Shown here: positions 1 through 9,489 of the stretch, piece by piece | How the letters are laid out: each line of letters opens with the position of its first letter | How positions within the stretch are numbered: the stretch's first letter is position 1 | NCBI RefSeq assembly: GCF_000512205.2 | Contig: NZ_CP006644.1 | Location: forward strand, 1,606,520-1,670,519 | Length of the DNA: 64,000 nucleotides | Direction of reading: 5' to 3' | Source of the DNA: Sphingomonas sanxanigenens DSM 19645 = NX02 | GTDB lineage: Bacteria; Pseudomonadota; Alphaproteobacteria; Sphingomonadales; Sphingomonadaceae | The notes under the pieces: generated by a model | What the model was told of the DNA's origin: nothing | Seen by the model: only the letters and a program-made list of their open reading frames with translations | Database searches by the model: none | Translations under genes and position numbers: made by a program

Positions 1-16
1 CAAAGGGAGATTGCCG

Positions 17-889
17 ATGGATGTCGTTGGGGTGATTGGCGCCGGCCAGATGGGCTCGGGCATTGCGCAGGTGGCCGCTCAGGCCGGCATCAAGGTGCTG
101 CTCGCGGACATCTCGCTGGACATCGCCAACAAGGGCAAGGCCGGCATCGTCAAGATGCTCGACCGCGCGGTCGATAAGGGCAAGCTGGAGGGCAGCGCAC
201 GCGACGCCGCCGCTTCCGCGATCGAGCCGGTCGGCGATCTCGATGCGCTGGCAGGCGCCAAGCTGGTGATCGAGGCCGCGACCGAGCGCGAGGACCTCAA
301 GCGCACGATCTTCGGCAATGTCGGCAAGCTGCTCGGCCCGGATGCGGTGCTGGCGACCAACACCTCGTCGATTTCGATCACCCGGCTTGCGCAGGCGGCG
401 CCTGATCCGGCGCGCTTCATCGGCCTGCATTTCTTCAACCCGGTGCCGCTGATGCCGTTGCTGGAGATCATCCGCGGCCTCGGCACCGCCGATACCACGG
501 TCGCCGTCGCCGAGGCGTTCGGCAAGAAAGTGGGCAAGACGACGATCATCGCCGCGGACAGCCCCGGCTTCGTCGTCAACCGCATCCTGCTGCCGTTGAT
601 CAACGAAGCCTGCTTCGCCGTGGGCGAGCGACTGGCCTCGATCCCGGACATCGATGCCGGCGTGAAGCTGGGGCTGGGGCACCCGATGGGCCCGCTGACC
701 CTGGCCGACCTGATCGGGCTCGACACGGTGCTGGAAATCCTGCGCGTGTTCCAGGCGGACTTCGGCGACCCCAAATATCGGCCCGCGCCGATCCTGATGA
801 AGCTGGTCGAGGCCGGCTGGCTCGGGCGCAAGAGCAAGCGGGGTTTCTACGATTATTCGGGCGCGGAGCCGGTGCCTTCGCTGAGCTAG
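17..889 (+). CDS. 3-hydroxybutyryl-CoA / 3-hydroxyacyl-CoA dehydrogenase
   Basis: NAD-dependent oxidation of (S)-3-hydroxyacyl-CoA to 3-ketoacyl-CoA, a beta-oxidation step in the cytoplasm. The N-terminus carries a Rossmann loop ([13 protein letters not shown], residues about 5-17). The family [14 protein letters not shown] segment, with the catalytic His region, is near residue 139. The C-terminal helical domain includes [16 protein letters not shown]. About 290 aa is the normal length for the single-domain family. ATG at 17 is preferred because GGGAG lies 7 nt upstream; an in-frame TTG at 11 overlaps that site. The stop overlaps the stop of the convergent SDR by 3-4 nt. It is probably part of the catabolic block to its right. 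Exact chain-length preference cannot be told. Confidence 0.93.
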   Translation: MDVVGVIGAGQMGSGIAQVAAQAGIKVLLADISLDIANKGKAGIVKMLDRAVDKGKLEGSARDAAASAIEPVGDLDALAGAKLVIEAATEREDLKRTIFGNVGKLLGPDAVLATNTSSISITRLAQAAPDPARFIGLHFFNPVPLMPLLEIIRGLGTADTTVAVAEAFGKKVGKTTIIAADSPGFVVNRILLPLINEACFAVGERLASIPDIDAGVKLGLGHPMGPLTLADLIGLDTVLEILRVFQADFGDPKYRPAPILMKLVEAGWLGRKSKRGFYDYSGAEPVPSLS

Positions 890-1644
890 GGTCTCAGCGA
901 GGCGCCGCCGTCGACCGCGATCACCTGGCCGTTGATCCATTCGCCGTCGGGCGAGAAGAGCATGGCCACCATCGCCGCGATGTCCTCGCTTTCGCCCAGC
1001 CGCCAGTGGCGGTGGGCGGCGAGCACCCGGTCCTGGAATTCCTGCGGCATCGACTGCTTGATCTGTGCGGTCAGCACCATGCCCGGCGCAATAGCATTGG
1101 CGCGGACGCCTTCCTTGCCCCAGCGGCTGGCGATGTGGCGGACCAGCGCGTTCACCGCCGCCTTGGTCATCGCATAGGCGACGCGCTCGGGCTCGCCCAT
1201 GTGCGCCGCCGAAGAGGAGGTGACGACGAAGGCGCCGCGATTGGCGACGAGGTGCGGCAAGGCGTGGCGCGCGCAACTGAGCGTGCCGCGCATATTGACC
1301 GCGACGGTGGCGTCGAACGTGTCGAGCGACAGCGTCATCGCATCGCCATCCTCGCGGATCGCGCGCATGTTAGCGGCGTTGGCGTGCATGAAATCGAGCC
1401 GGCCGAACCGATCGACCGCAGCGGCGACCAGCCCCGCCACCGCATCGTCGTCGGCGGCATCATAGGCCATGCCCGCGCACGGGCTGCCGGTTGTCTCGAT
1501 GGCGGCGGCAGCCGTCACGGCCGAGGCGCCATCGAGGTCGCCCAGCATCACTGCGCAACCTTCGGCGGCCAGCCGCTCCGCGGTCGCAGTGCCGATGCCG
1601 CCGGCACCGGCGACGACGGCGACCTTGCCCTCCAGCCGACGCAT
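886..1644 (-). CDS. SDR family oxidoreductase (A)
   Basis: Classical short-chain dehydrogenase of about 252 aa. It has a GxxxGIG-type nucleotide loop (AGAGGIGTA), a Ser in VVTSSSAAH and an intact YAMTK (YxxxK) catalytic pair, and it ends in the usual VDGGASL tail. NAD(P)-dependent alcohol/ketone interconversion is expected; the substrate is unknown. The ATG at 1644 forms a TGATG overlap with the stop of the upstream SDR and has GGCGGA 9 nt upstream. An alternative ATG at 1653 would add three residues but leaves that ribosome site abutting the codon. It is the last gene of a leftward receptor-SDR-SDR unit. Confidence 0.9.
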   Translation of the reverse strand: MRRLEGKVAVVAGAGGIGTATAERLAAEGCAVMLGDLDGASAVTAAAAIETTGSPCAGMAYDAADDDAVAGLVAAAVDRFGRLDFMHANAANMRAIREDGDAMTLSLDTFDATVAVNMRGTLSCARHALPHLVANRGAFVVTSSSAAHMGEPERVAYAMTKAAVNALVRHIASRWGKEGVRANAIAPGMVLTAQIKQSMPQEFQDRVLAAHRHWRLGESEDIAAMVAMLFSPDGEWINGQVIAVDGGASLRP

Positions 1645-2567
1645 CAGGCCCATTCCGCCAGTGCGACGATGCCGGGGTGCGACAGCGCGGGCGGCTCGGC
1701 GGGCGCCAGCGTTTCGCGCGCGTCGAGCGAGCGCACGGTCAGCTCATGATCGTGCGGCCATTGCATCGAATAGGCGATGCGGCCGGTGCGCGTGGCCGCG
1801 GGCAGATGGCACATGGCGAGCACCGTCTCGGCGAGATAGGCGACATCCTCGGTCGGATAGCCCTCCGGGATCAGCTGCGCCGCCCCCGGCGTGCGGATCG
1901 CGGTTGACGGCGCGACCACGTTGACGGCGATATTGGCGTCGACCAGTTCGGCGGCGAGGCCCTGGCTGAAGCGGTTGAGCGCCGCCTTGACTGCCGCATA
2001 GACGGTGTCGCCACCGGCGCGGGCGTAATCGAGATAGGGACGGATCGGCGGAAGCGCGGTGACCGACCCGATATTGACGATCCAGCCGCCGCCCGCTGCG
2101 CGCAGGCGCGGCACGGCGGCGCGGCTGAGCGCGAACGGCACCTCCAGATAGTGCAGCATCGTGCGCGCGAAAGTGTCGTCGGTCATGTCCTCGACCCGCG
2201 CATAATCGGCGAAGCCGGCATTGTTGACGAGGATGTCGAGCCCGCCCGCAGCCCCGGCGGCGCGCTCGATCAGCGCCTCGCGCTGTGCGCGGTCCTCGAT
2301 GTCGGCGGGAAGCGCGATCGCCTTGCCCCCGGCCGCCGCGATCAGCGCCACGGTTTCGTCGAGCGTGCCGGCGACGCGGTGCTCGGCACCGAAGCGCAGC
2401 AACGCCGCCGGCGCCGCGACCGAGCGCGCGGTGACCACCACCGTCGCGCCGGCCGCAGCCAGCCGCTGGGCGATCGCGCGCCCGATGCCGCGGCTCGCCC
2501 CGGTGACGAGCGCGACGCGCCCGTCGAGCCGGGGAGCGTCAGAAGGCGAAGCCGAGTTCGACGCCAT
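1644..2567 (-). CDS. SDR family oxidoreductase (B)
   Basis: Short-chain dehydrogenase of 307 aa, longer than the usual 250. The nucleotide loop (TGASRGIGRA) follows a short N-terminal tail. NNAG is intact (LVNNAGFADY). The catalytic Ser (NIGSV) and YAAVK are separated by an extra loop (PPIRPYLDYARAGGD). The C-terminus has about 50 residues beyond the core. ATG at 2567 has GAGGGG upstream and lies inside the last 29 nt of the TonB receptor gene, so the two are translationally coupled. Co-transcription with a receptor suggests it acts on the imported compound. Confidence 0.88.
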   Translation of the reverse strand: MASNSASPSDAPRLDGRVALVTGASRGIGRAIAQRLAAAGATVVVTARSVAAPAALLRFGAEHRVAGTLDETVALIAAAGGKAIALPADIEDRAQREALIERAAGAAGGLDILVNNAGFADYARVEDMTDDTFARTMLHYLEVPFALSRAAVPRLRAAGGGWIVNIGSVTALPPIRPYLDYARAGGDTVYAAVKAALNRFSQGLAAELVDANIAVNVVAPSTAIRTPGAAQLIPEGYPTEDVAYLAETVLAMCHLPAATRTGRIAYSMQWPHDHELTVRSLDARETLAPAEPPALSHPGIVALAEWA

Positions 2568-4947
2568 AGGTCCGTCCCCTCTCATAGGTGCCCACCAGCG
2601 ACAGGACCGGCGCGCCGAAAGCGATATAGTCCTTGTCGAGGAGGTTCTGGCCGAACGCCGAGATCGAGATCTTGCTGCCGCCGATCGGCAGATCGACGAG
2701 GCCGACGCGAGCATCGACCAACCAGTAGCCGGGCTGGCGGTTGAGATCCTCCAGGGCCTCCTGGCCGGTGGCGATGTTGATGAACGGCGTGGAGGTCAAA
2801 TAATAAGCGCTGCGATAGCGGCCTTCGACAAGGCCTTGCAGATGGCTGCCGTTTGAGAATTCCGGCGCGTCATATTGCGCCGCTGCCCGGGCGGTCCACC
2901 GCGAGTTGTAGGTCGTGCGGGCCACGTCGGCGACCTCGACGCCGTTCAGGATGAAGGTCTTATAGTTCAGATCGGCGAGGCCGACATTGCCGCTGAGCGT
3001 GAGGCCGGGCAGCGGGATCAGGTCGGCCTCGATTTCGAAGCCCTTGATCGATGCCTTGCCGGCATTGTCGAAGAACTGGCGGCCGTTGATGAAGTTCTGC
3101 GTCTGCAGATCCTTGTAGTCGCTGTAGAAAGCGGCGACGTTGAGCCGCAGACGGTTGTCGAACAGCTGTGTCTTGGCGCCGACTTCATAGGCGATCAGCG
3201 TTTCGGGATCGTAGGGGATGCCGCTGAGGATGCCGCCCGCCACATAGCCGCTGGAGATCTTGCCATAGAGCGTGGCGGAGTTGGTCGGCCGCCAGGTCAC
3301 GATTCCGGTATAGTTGAGCTTCTCGAAGGAGACCTTGTATTTGCCGATGCCGAGCTGGCCGCCCTGGCCGCCGGCAATGTTGAAGATTTCCAGCTGGCGA
3401 TCGTCGATCGTGTAGCGCAGCCCCGCGGCGATATCGATCGTATCGCCGATGTGCAGCGTGCCCTGCGCATAGCCCGCCATCGAATCGTTGATCGACAGCG
3501 TGTCGGTGGTGCCGCTGCCGAACGCGGCGTCGAGCGGGCTCGGCACCACCCGGCCGCCGGGGATCGGCGAGAGAATGCCGAGCAAATCGACCGCCGGCGA
3601 ATTCTCGTGGAAGTAGAAGAGACCGGCAGTGAGATCGAAATTGTCGGTCTGCACCTGGAACTGGAGTTCCTGGCTGAACTGCTTCTGCCGCGTGTCACGC
3701 GACGTGAGCAGCGAATAGAAATAATCGTTGGGCCCCGGCGCATTGGCCGGGTTGAACAGGATCCCCTGGATCTGCTCCGGCGTCAGCCCCGGCGTGATGA
3801 ACGCCGCGAACTGGGCGAAGGTGAAGCGCAGGCCGCCGGTCGCCGCAAGATCGTAGATATTGGGATCCTGGCGGAACTTGCGGAAGGCGGTGATGCTCTT
3901 CAGCGTCAGCACGTCGTTCGCTTCCAACGTCAAGCTCAGGCTGTGGCCCTGCGTCACGACATGCTCGGTGCTGGTGCCGTTGGCGACCGCATCGAGCCGC
4001 TCGTCGGGCGCATAATTGGTGATGCCCCCGAAGAAGGGCTGGAGGTTGACGATCGGCTGGAGCAACTGGCCCGACTGGTCGGGAATCACGCCCAGGCTCT
4101 GGATCGCGCGGCCGGTGGTGCGCGCATCGGTATAGTCGAAGCGATAGTCGGCCGTGAGGTTGCCGAACTCACCGCGCACCGCGACCTGCCCGCCGTCGAT
4201 GTTGCGCATGCCCAGCTTGCGCGCGAAGGTCAGCGTGCCGAAGCGCGGGTCGCGCGCCGACAGGTCGATCGTCTGGCCGCCCAGCAGATTGGTCGCGTCG
4301 CCGTCGATCTGGTCGTGCAGATAGGCGAGCTTGATCGAGAAGGGGCCGAACTGCGGCAGGTTGATCACCACCTTGCCGCGCATCGCGTCATAATTGCCGT
4401 AGGAGACGTTGCCGCGCACCTCGAACTCGCCGGTGGGCGGTGCGCTGACGAGGCTGATCGCGCCGCTGGTCGCGTTGCGGCCGAACAATGTGCCCTGCGG
4501 ACCGCGCAGCACCTCGACGCGCTGGATGTCGGCAAGGTCGAAGATCGAACCCACCGTGCGGCCGATATAGACGCCGTCCAGATAGATGCCGACCTTGGGA
4601 TCGACGGCGTTGTTCGACACGCCCGAGGCGACGCCGCGGATCGCGATCGACGGGTTGCTCTGGAGGCCCTGCGTCTGGATCTGCAGGCTGGGCGCCAGGC
4701 CGGCGAGGTTCTTGACGTTGGTGACACGCAACGTGTCCAGCGCCTCCGCCCCGATCGCGGTGACCGCGACGGGCACCCTCTGAAGGCTTTCCTCGCGCCG
4801 CTGCGCGGTGACGACGATGTCGGTGAGCGTGGTCTCGCTGACCGGGTCCGCCTGGGGTGCCGGGCCTTGGGCGGCATCCTGCGCGTATGCGACGGTCGAA
4901 AACGTGGAAACGCCGGCAAGTGCCAGCGCGACGATTGTGAAGCGCAT
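2539..4947 (-). CDS. TonB-dependent receptor (sphingomonad catabolic type)
   Basis: Outer-membrane beta-barrel receptor of 802 aa. A signal peptide (MRFTIVALALAGVSTFSTVAYA) is followed by the plug opening motif IVVTAQRREE (about residues 44-53) and a plug domain with LRGPQGTLFGRNATSGAI, a hallmark of the family. The C-terminus ends in Phe (GVELGFAF), as expected for BAM-dependent insertion. ATG at 4947 is preferred because AGGAGAGG lies just upstream; the open frame extends to 5097 without a credible start. It heads a unit with two SDRs and is divergent from another SDR, so it probably imports the cluster's substrate and not a siderophore. Confidence 0.92.
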   Translation of the reverse strand: MRFTIVALALAGVSTFSTVAYAQDAAQGPAPQADPVSETTLTDIVVTAQRREESLQRVPVAVTAIGAEALDTLRVTNVKNLAGLAPSLQIQTQGLQSNPSIAIRGVASGVSNNAVDPKVGIYLDGVYIGRTVGSIFDLADIQRVEVLRGPQGTLFGRNATSGAISLVSAPPTGEFEVRGNVSYGNYDAMRGKVVINLPQFGPFSIKLAYLHDQIDGDATNLLGGQTIDLSARDPRFGTLTFARKLGMRNIDGGQVAVRGEFGNLTADYRFDYTDARTTGRAIQSLGVIPDQSGQLLQPIVNLQPFFGGITNYAPDERLDAVANGTSTEHVVTQGHSLSLTLEANDVLTLKSITAFRKFRQDPNIYDLAATGGLRFTFAQFAAFITPGLTPEQIQGILFNPANAPGPNDYFYSLLTSRDTRQKQFSQELQFQVQTDNFDLTAGLFYFHENSPAVDLLGILSPIPGGRVVPSPLDAAFGSGTTDTLSINDSMAGYAQGTLHIGDTIDIAAGLRYTIDDRQLEIFNIAGGQGGQLGIGKYKVSFEKLNYTGIVTWRPTNSATLYGKISSGYVAGGILSGIPYDPETLIAYEVGAKTQLFDNRLRLNVAAFYSDYKDLQTQNFINGRQFFDNAGKASIKGFEIEADLIPLPGLTLSGNVGLADLNYKTFILNGVEVADVARTTYNSRWTARAAAQYDAPEFSNGSHLQGLVEGRYRSAYYLTSTPFINIATGQEALEDLNRQPGYWLVDARVGLVDLPIGGSKISISAFGQNLLDKDYIAFGAPVLSLVGTYERGRTYGVELGFAF

Positions 4948-5202
4948 TAATCCTCTCCTGGATCGACGCCGTTTCTGGACGGCCGCATGTGCGGCCAACC
5001 CGGTCAACACGCCCGTATCGGGTTCGCGCTGAACGGGTTTTTGATCATCTCGCCATCCGCGCCGGCTGGTCGCTCTTTGCGCGGTCGGGCGCGGCATTCG
5101 CTACGCGGAAAATCCCTTGGCCATCAGCTTGCCCCTCTCATTTGTCTTTATGACTTGCGCTTTATAACACGACGCTCTTTACGCAAACAGTGAAGCGAGT
5201 GC

Positions 5203-5225
5203 TGATTGACTGGCTAAACCAATCA
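5203..5225. promoter_or_regulatory. Inverted repeat in divergent promoter region (candidate operator)
   Basis: The 350-bp gap between the TonB receptor (start 4947, leftward) and SDR C (start 5298, rightward) contains TGATTG-N11-CAATCA, perfect 6-bp arms. The gap is more AT-rich than its surroundings, as expected of a promoter region. The size fits a TetR/XRE-type operator, but the binding protein is unknown. Confidence 0.35.
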
Positions 5226-5297
5226 AGCGGGGCGTCAAGAGGGTGATCGACCAAAAGCCCACGCATTGGTGTTTTTATGATCGGGAGAGGCGGGATC

Positions 5298-6065
5298 ATG
5301 GGCGATATGGACGGGCGCGTGGCGATCGTGACGGGGGGCAGCGACGGCATCGGCCGCGCGACCGCGGCGCTGCTGGCGCGGGAGGGCGCGCACGTCGTCA
5401 TCTGCGCGCGGCGGCCAGAGGTGCTGTACGCGGCGCACGATGAGATCGCGGCGCATGGGTCGGTCGAGTCGCATGTGCTCGATGTGGGGGATGCCGCTGC
5501 CTTTGCCGCACTCGTCGCCGAGGTTGCGGCGCGCCACGGCCGGCTCGATGCCATGGTCAACAATGCGATGGCGGTCACCTACAAGGATGTGCTCGACCTC
5601 GACATCACCGAATGGCGATCCGATTTCCGGGTGAATGCGGACGCGGTGTTCATCGGCACGCAGGCGGCGATGCGGGTGATGATCCCGCGGGGGGCGGGCG
5701 CGATCGTCAACATCTCCTCGTTGAACGGGCTGCGCGCGATGCCGGGCATGGCGAGCTATTCGGCGTCGAAGGCCGCGCTGGTCCATTTCAGCGCGGTCGC
5801 GGCGGCGGAGGCGGCGCCGCATGGCGTGCGGATCAATGTCGTGGCGCCGGGGCAGGTGATGACGCCCGCGACGATGGCGTTCGCCGCCGCCGATCCGGAG
5901 CGCAATGCGCGGGTATCGGAGACGATCCCGATGCGGCGCGGCGGGCGGCCCGAGGAGGTTGCCGAGGCGATCCTGTTCCTGCTGTCGGACCGGGCATCGT
6001 TCATCACCGGCGCGTGCCTGCCGGTCGATGGGGGGAAGGTGGGGCAATTGTTCGTGCCGGGGTAG
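5298..6065 (+). CDS. SDR family oxidoreductase (C)
   Basis: Classical SDR, 255 aa. It has TGGSDGIGRA at the N-terminus, NNAM in place of NNAG, NISSLNG and an intact YSASK, with the terminal VDGGK tail. ATG at 5298 is chosen because GGGAGAGG sits upstream with a spacing of about 7; an ATG at 5277 has no ribosome site. It is divergently transcribed from the receptor operon and followed by a convergent XRE regulator. The substrate is unknown. Confidence 0.9.
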   Translation: MGDMDGRVAIVTGGSDGIGRATAALLAREGAHVVICARRPEVLYAAHDEIAAHGSVESHVLDVGDAAAFAALVAEVAARHGRLDAMVNNAMAVTYKDVLDLDITEWRSDFRVNADAVFIGTQAAMRVMIPRGAGAIVNISSLNGLRAMPGMASYSASKAALVHFSAVAAAEAAPHGVRINVVAPGQVMTPATMAFAAADPERNARVSETIPMRRGGRPEEVAEAILFLLSDRASFITGACLPVDGGKVGQLFVPG

Positions 6066-6086
6066 GGGGGGCTGCGCGCGACCGTG

Positions 6087-6851
6087 CTACGGCCCGATCA
6101 ATGTCTTCATCGATCGCGCCACCGCCAGCACGGCGTGCCATTCCCCAGGCAACGCCGCCGTGCGCCGATCATCCAGTTCGATCGCACGCAGATCGGCGCG
6201 GAACGCCTCGATCCGCTCGCGCATCCGCGCCACGCCAAGCGGTGACAGCTTCACCGTCTCCGCACCGAAAATGGTCTGCGGATCGGCATAGTCGATCGAC
6301 GAGAAGAACTGCTTGAGGTTGCGCTCGAAATGGCGGCGCATGGGCACGCGCTGCCATGCATGCGCCGGACTCAACCGGGCGCGGACGCGGCCGCCCGGCA
6401 GCCGATCGACCAGCGCCAGCCGTTCCAGCTTGGCGACATGGCGTTCGACCACGTCGGGCGGGATGTGGAAGCCTTCGGTCGCCTCGCTCAGCGGCCAGCC
6501 CTTCACGATGAGGAAGAAGATCGTCGACAGGTTCGGATCCTGGGTCAGCGCTTCTTCCTGTGCTAGCGTCAGATGATCATTCTCCTGCGCGGCCAGCCGG
6601 CTCTCGTCGGTCAGTTCGGCAAGGTTGGTGCCGGCGAGCGTGGCGAGGCGGCCGAGCGTGTTCAGGCTGAGCCCGCGGCCGTGCAGCCAGCGCTTCACCG
6701 TCGCGCTCCCCACGCCCAGCTCCGCGGCAAGGCGCGACTGCGTCCATCCCGCGCTGCGGAGTGCGCGGCGGAGCGCGCCGAGCAGTGCGGCGGTCTCGCC
6801 GGTCGCTGGATCATCGGAGGACGTGTCGGGGATCGTCGCATGATCCGTCAT
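6087..6851 (-). CDS. XRE-family transcriptional regulator
   Basis: Protein of 254 aa with an N-terminal helix-turn-helix (GWTQSRLAAELGVGSATVKRW, about residues 35-55) and a C-terminal region of about 170 residues resembling a ligand or oligomerisation module of unknown type. It includes a second possible winged-helix segment around the residues FHIPPDVVERHVAKLERL. The start at 6851 is chosen on protein form; it has no strong ribosome site, and a TTG at 6944 would add 31 residues. It is the only DNA-binding regulator in the first 19.6 kb, so it is the best local candidate for controlling the catabolic genes. Confidence 0.8.
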   Translation of the reverse strand: MTDHATIPDTSSDDPATGETAALLGALRRALRSAGWTQSRLAAELGVGSATVKRWLHGRGLSLNTLGRLATLAGTNLAELTDESRLAAQENDHLTLAQEEALTQDPNLSTIFFLIVKGWPLSEATEGFHIPPDVVERHVAKLERLALVDRLPGGRVRARLSPAHAWQRVPMRRHFERNLKQFFSSIDYADPQTIFGAETVKLSPLGVARMRERIEAFRADLRAIELDDRRTAALPGEWHAVLAVARSMKTLIGP

Positions 6852-6953
6852 GGCAGAGTTCGCACGACGCGCGGATGGGGCATGGCTTAGTCTCTCCCTC
6901 GCGATGTCCGGGCCGTTGTTCGACGCCAGCGGTCCGGCGTCCAACCCTTGACT

Positions 6954-6986
6954 GATCCGGCCGCAGGCATTGCCCGCGGCCGGATC
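6954..6986. terminator. Strong hairpin, terminator-like
   Basis: Perfect 11-bp stem GATCCGGCCGC / GCGGCCGGATC with an 11-nt loop, lying between the end of SDR D (7042, leftward) and the start of the XRE gene. The plus side is followed by TCTTATTT; there is no T-run on the minus side. It would end the leftward 10263-7042 unit, although an operator role cannot be excluded. Confidence 0.5.
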
Positions 6987-7041
6987 TCTTATTTCGCGCT
7001 ACTCTCGGATTGTTTGAGGCCAAAGGTCAACGACCGATGGA

Positions 7042-7857
7042 TCAGCGACCGCCGTTGGCGGGAATGTCGATGCCGTTGATGAAGCCCGCGCGCGGATCGG
7101 CCAGGAAGGCGACGACATGCGCGATATCGGCCGGCTCGCCGATGCGGCCGGCAAAGTTGGAGATCATTCCGTCCTGCACATGGGCGGTGATGGAAGCCCA
7201 GTCGTCGTCCCAGCCCTGCGCCTTGGCCATGGATTTCAGCCAGCGGTCCGGCCCGTCCGAATGGGTGAGGCCGGGGCTGATGCTGTTGCTGGTGATGCCG
7301 GTGCGCGAGAGCGCCATCGCCAGGCTGCGGGTGAGCGAGCGGATCGCCAGCTTCGCTGCCTGATAATCGGGGATCACCGTCATCGGAAAATCGGCGCTCT
7401 CGCTCGAAAGCTGGATGATCCGCCCCCAGCCGCGCTCACGCATGCCGGGCACCGCCAGCCGAACCAGCCGGACGATCGATCCGACATTGGAGTTGTAGGC
7501 CTTGTTCCACAACGCCGCATCGACATCGAACCACGGCATCGTGCCGGTGCCTGCCGATTCGCCGCCGGCATTGTTGACGAGGATGTCGATGCCGCCCAGC
7601 GCCGCATGGGCGCCGGCGAACACGCCGGCGGCACTCTCGTCGTCGGAGAGAGAACCGCTGACCGCGTGGACCTCGCCGCCGGCCTGGGCGACGCGCTCGC
7701 GCGCCGCCGCCAGCCGTTCCTCGTTGCGTCCGTGCAGGCAGACCGCGGCGCCCTCCTGCGCGAGCCGCAACGCGATGCCCTCGCCAAGCCCGGAACTCGA
7801 GCCGGTGACGAGCGCGCGCTTGCCGTCGAGCGGGGCGTTCTCGAAGGGACCGGGCAT
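7042..7857 (-). CDS. SDR family oxidoreductase (D)
   Basis: SDR of 271 aa with TGSSSGLGEGIA, LVNNAGG, a Ser in QLSSES and YQAAK catalytic residues. The C-terminus IDIPANGGR is a variant of the usual VDGG tail. The start codon overlaps the stop of the upstream NTF2-like gene as TGATG (shared base 7857), so the two are translationally coupled. It is the last gene of the sulfotransferase-NTF2-SDR set. The substrate is unknown. Confidence 0.9.
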   Translation of the reverse strand: MPGPFENAPLDGKRALVTGSSSGLGEGIALRLAQEGAAVCLHGRNEERLAAARERVAQAGGEVHAVSGSLSDDESAAGVFAGAHAALGGIDILVNNAGGESAGTGTMPWFDVDAALWNKAYNSNVGSIVRLVRLAVPGMRERGWGRIIQLSSESADFPMTVIPDYQAAKLAIRSLTRSLAMALSRTGITSNSISPGLTHSDGPDRWLKSMAKAQGWDDDWASITAHVQDGMISNFAGRIGEPADIAHVVAFLADPRAGFINGIDIPANGGR

Positions 7858-8306
7858 CAGCTATATTCCAGCTTGATGCGGGTCAGCCGCGTCGCCGACA
7901 TCAGCCAGCGATCGCCGACTTTCGCGTAGCGGTCCTCATAATGGCCCCAGCCATGCATCCGCCCGGCGGGCAGCACCGGATGCCCCTCGGGCACCCAGAG
8001 CCAGTCCTCCATCGACCAGATCGCCCTGGCCTCGGTGTCCGAGACGATGTCGATGCGCGGCATATAGCCGAAATGCGCGGTCTTCACCTGGCCGAGCACG
8101 AAGGCGTTGTTCTGCGCGAACGCCTTGGGATCGTGCGACAGCAGGTCCGGATTGTGCGGCTCCACTGCCTCGCGCATGTCGGTCTCGGCATCGGCGGTGA
8201 AGTTGGCGACCAGCGCCTCCCAGTCCTGCTCGTCGATGCAGCGGAAATATTCCGCCTTGCAGCGCTTGACGCCCTCGATCGCGAGCAGCGTGTCGAGCGG
8301 GCTCAT
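7857..8306 (-). CDS. NTF2-like / SnoaL-like protein
   Basis: Protein of 149 aa with the alpha+beta cone fold signature of the NTF2-like superfamily: an N-terminal helix leading to KAEYFRCIDEQDWEALVANFTADAE, then a sheet-rich half with EDRYAKVGDRWLMSATRLTR. Members act as isomerases, hydratases, dehydratases or non-catalytic binding proteins. Here it is coupled by ATGA to the sulfotransferase gene upstream and by TGATG to SDR D downstream. It is the first of four such proteins in the block. It is not visible as a separate frame opening because the frame is open far upstream to 9131. Confidence 0.85.
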   Translation of the reverse strand: MSPLDTLLAIEGVKRCKAEYFRCIDEQDWEALVANFTADAETDMREAVEPHNPDLLSHDPKAFAQNNAFVLGQVKTAHFGYMPRIDIVSDTEARAIWSMEDWLWVPEGHPVLPAGRMHGWGHYEDRYAKVGDRWLMSATRLTRIKLEYS

Positions 8307-9469
8307 GCCGGCACCTTTTCGCCGAGGAAGGCGGCGCGATAGTCGGCGAAATCCTGCTCCACCTGATCGCGGGTGAGGCCGAAATCCTCCAGCGCATAAC
8401 GGTGCGGCGCGCGCCCCTCGCGCTTGTTGGCCTCGACCCATTCGGCCATGCCCGCGACGATCTCCGGCGTCACCTCGATGCCCGCCTCGGTCAGCACGCG
8501 CGTGCCTTCCTCGATCGGCCTGGTGGTGGTGTCGGTGTAGCGGACGTCGATGAAGCTCTCCGGTCCCGCCTTGCTGCGCACCGACATGAACAGGTCGAGC
8601 AGTTCGGCGAGGCGCTTTTCCCAGAACGCGCCGATCCGCTCGCGATCGACGGTGGAGGCCATGTGATAGAGCGTCGTCATCATCGAGCAGTAGGAGGGCA
8701 CGGTCTGCACCGGATCGCGGTGCGTCATCACGATCTTGGCCTCCGGGAAGGTTTCCAGCACGCCGTCCAGCGCCATCAGATGGCCGGGCGTCTTCAACAC
8801 CCATTTCGCCCCCTTGCGCCCCTTGTCCTGCCACTGGAGCGACTGCAGGATCTCCTTCAGATCCGCATAGCAGCGCGTGCGGCTGTTCTCGACCAGCCAG
8901 CGCGCGTAGCTGGGGACATAATACATCCCCTCGATCATCGTCGACGAGAAGAGCAGGCCGAGGATGATCAGTTCCTCGTCCGACTGGTCGATGCTCATCG
9001 GATGGATCGACATCAGGTCGGGCGCGTGCTCGAGCATGTAATCGAGATAATATTTGGCGGCGACGCGGCGCGGCTCCGGATCGCCCGCCGCCTCGCCCTC
9101 GAACGGCGCGTAGTTCTGCGCTTCCCACCATTTCACGCCGGTCATGCCCGGCGCGGAGGAGAGCATGCGGTGGAGCATCGTGCTGCCGGTGCGCGGCAGG
9201 CCGACGACGACGGCCGCGACGTCGATCTCCTCGTCGAGGATCTCGGGATGATCCTTGATGAGCTGGACATGGCGCAGCCGGTTCGAGAGCGCGGTGACGA
9301 TCATCGTCTCCGCGCCCGCGACGCCGACCTCGGTCAGTTCGGATTCACTGTTGAGCACCGGGATCAGCGTATCGAGATTCTCGAAGATCCACGGATCGCC
9401 GAAATCGCTCAATCCGGTCGCTGCCTCGGCGCGCGCGGCGAGCGTTGCGCGGTCGCTTACCTGGCTCAT
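8303..9469 (-). CDS. Sulfotransferase family protein
   Basis: Protein of 388 aa with the PAPS 5'-phosphosulfate loop GLPRTGSTML (residues 90-99) and a later 3'-phosphate region (IVMTHRDPVQTVPSYCSM), both typical of the Sulfotransfer_3 family. It would transfer a sulfuryl group from PAPS to a hydroxyl, in the cytoplasm; whether this family member is catalytic on small molecules is not established. ATG at 9469 is preferred over 9475 because GGAGGGG lies 7 nt from it. A conjugating enzyme in a catabolic run is unusual; it may modify a hydroxylated intermediate. Confidence 0.88.
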   Translation of the reverse strand: MSQVSDRATLAARAEAATGLSDFGDPWIFENLDTLIPVLNSESELTEVGVAGAETMIVTALSNRLRHVQLIKDHPEILDEEIDVAAVVVGLPRTGSTMLHRMLSSAPGMTGVKWWEAQNYAPFEGEAAGDPEPRRVAAKYYLDYMLEHAPDLMSIHPMSIDQSDEELIILGLLFSSTMIEGMYYVPSYARWLVENSRTRCYADLKEILQSLQWQDKGRKGAKWVLKTPGHLMALDGVLETFPEAKIVMTHRDPVQTVPSYCSMMTTLYHMASTVDRERIGAFWEKRLAELLDLFMSVRSKAGPESFIDVRYTDTTTRPIEEGTRVLTEAGIEVTPEIVAGMAEWVEANKREGRAPHRYALEDFGLTRDQVEQDFADYRAAFLGEKVPA

Positions 9470-9489
9470 GTTCATTCCCCTCCGCTCGA

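Noticed and set aside
2875-4950. 691-codon open frame on the plus strand opposite the TonB receptor
   Set aside because: Antisense shadow of a GC-rich gene; composition rich in Arg/Ala/Glu/Asp, no family signal, no ribosome site, while the opposite strand encodes a clear receptor.
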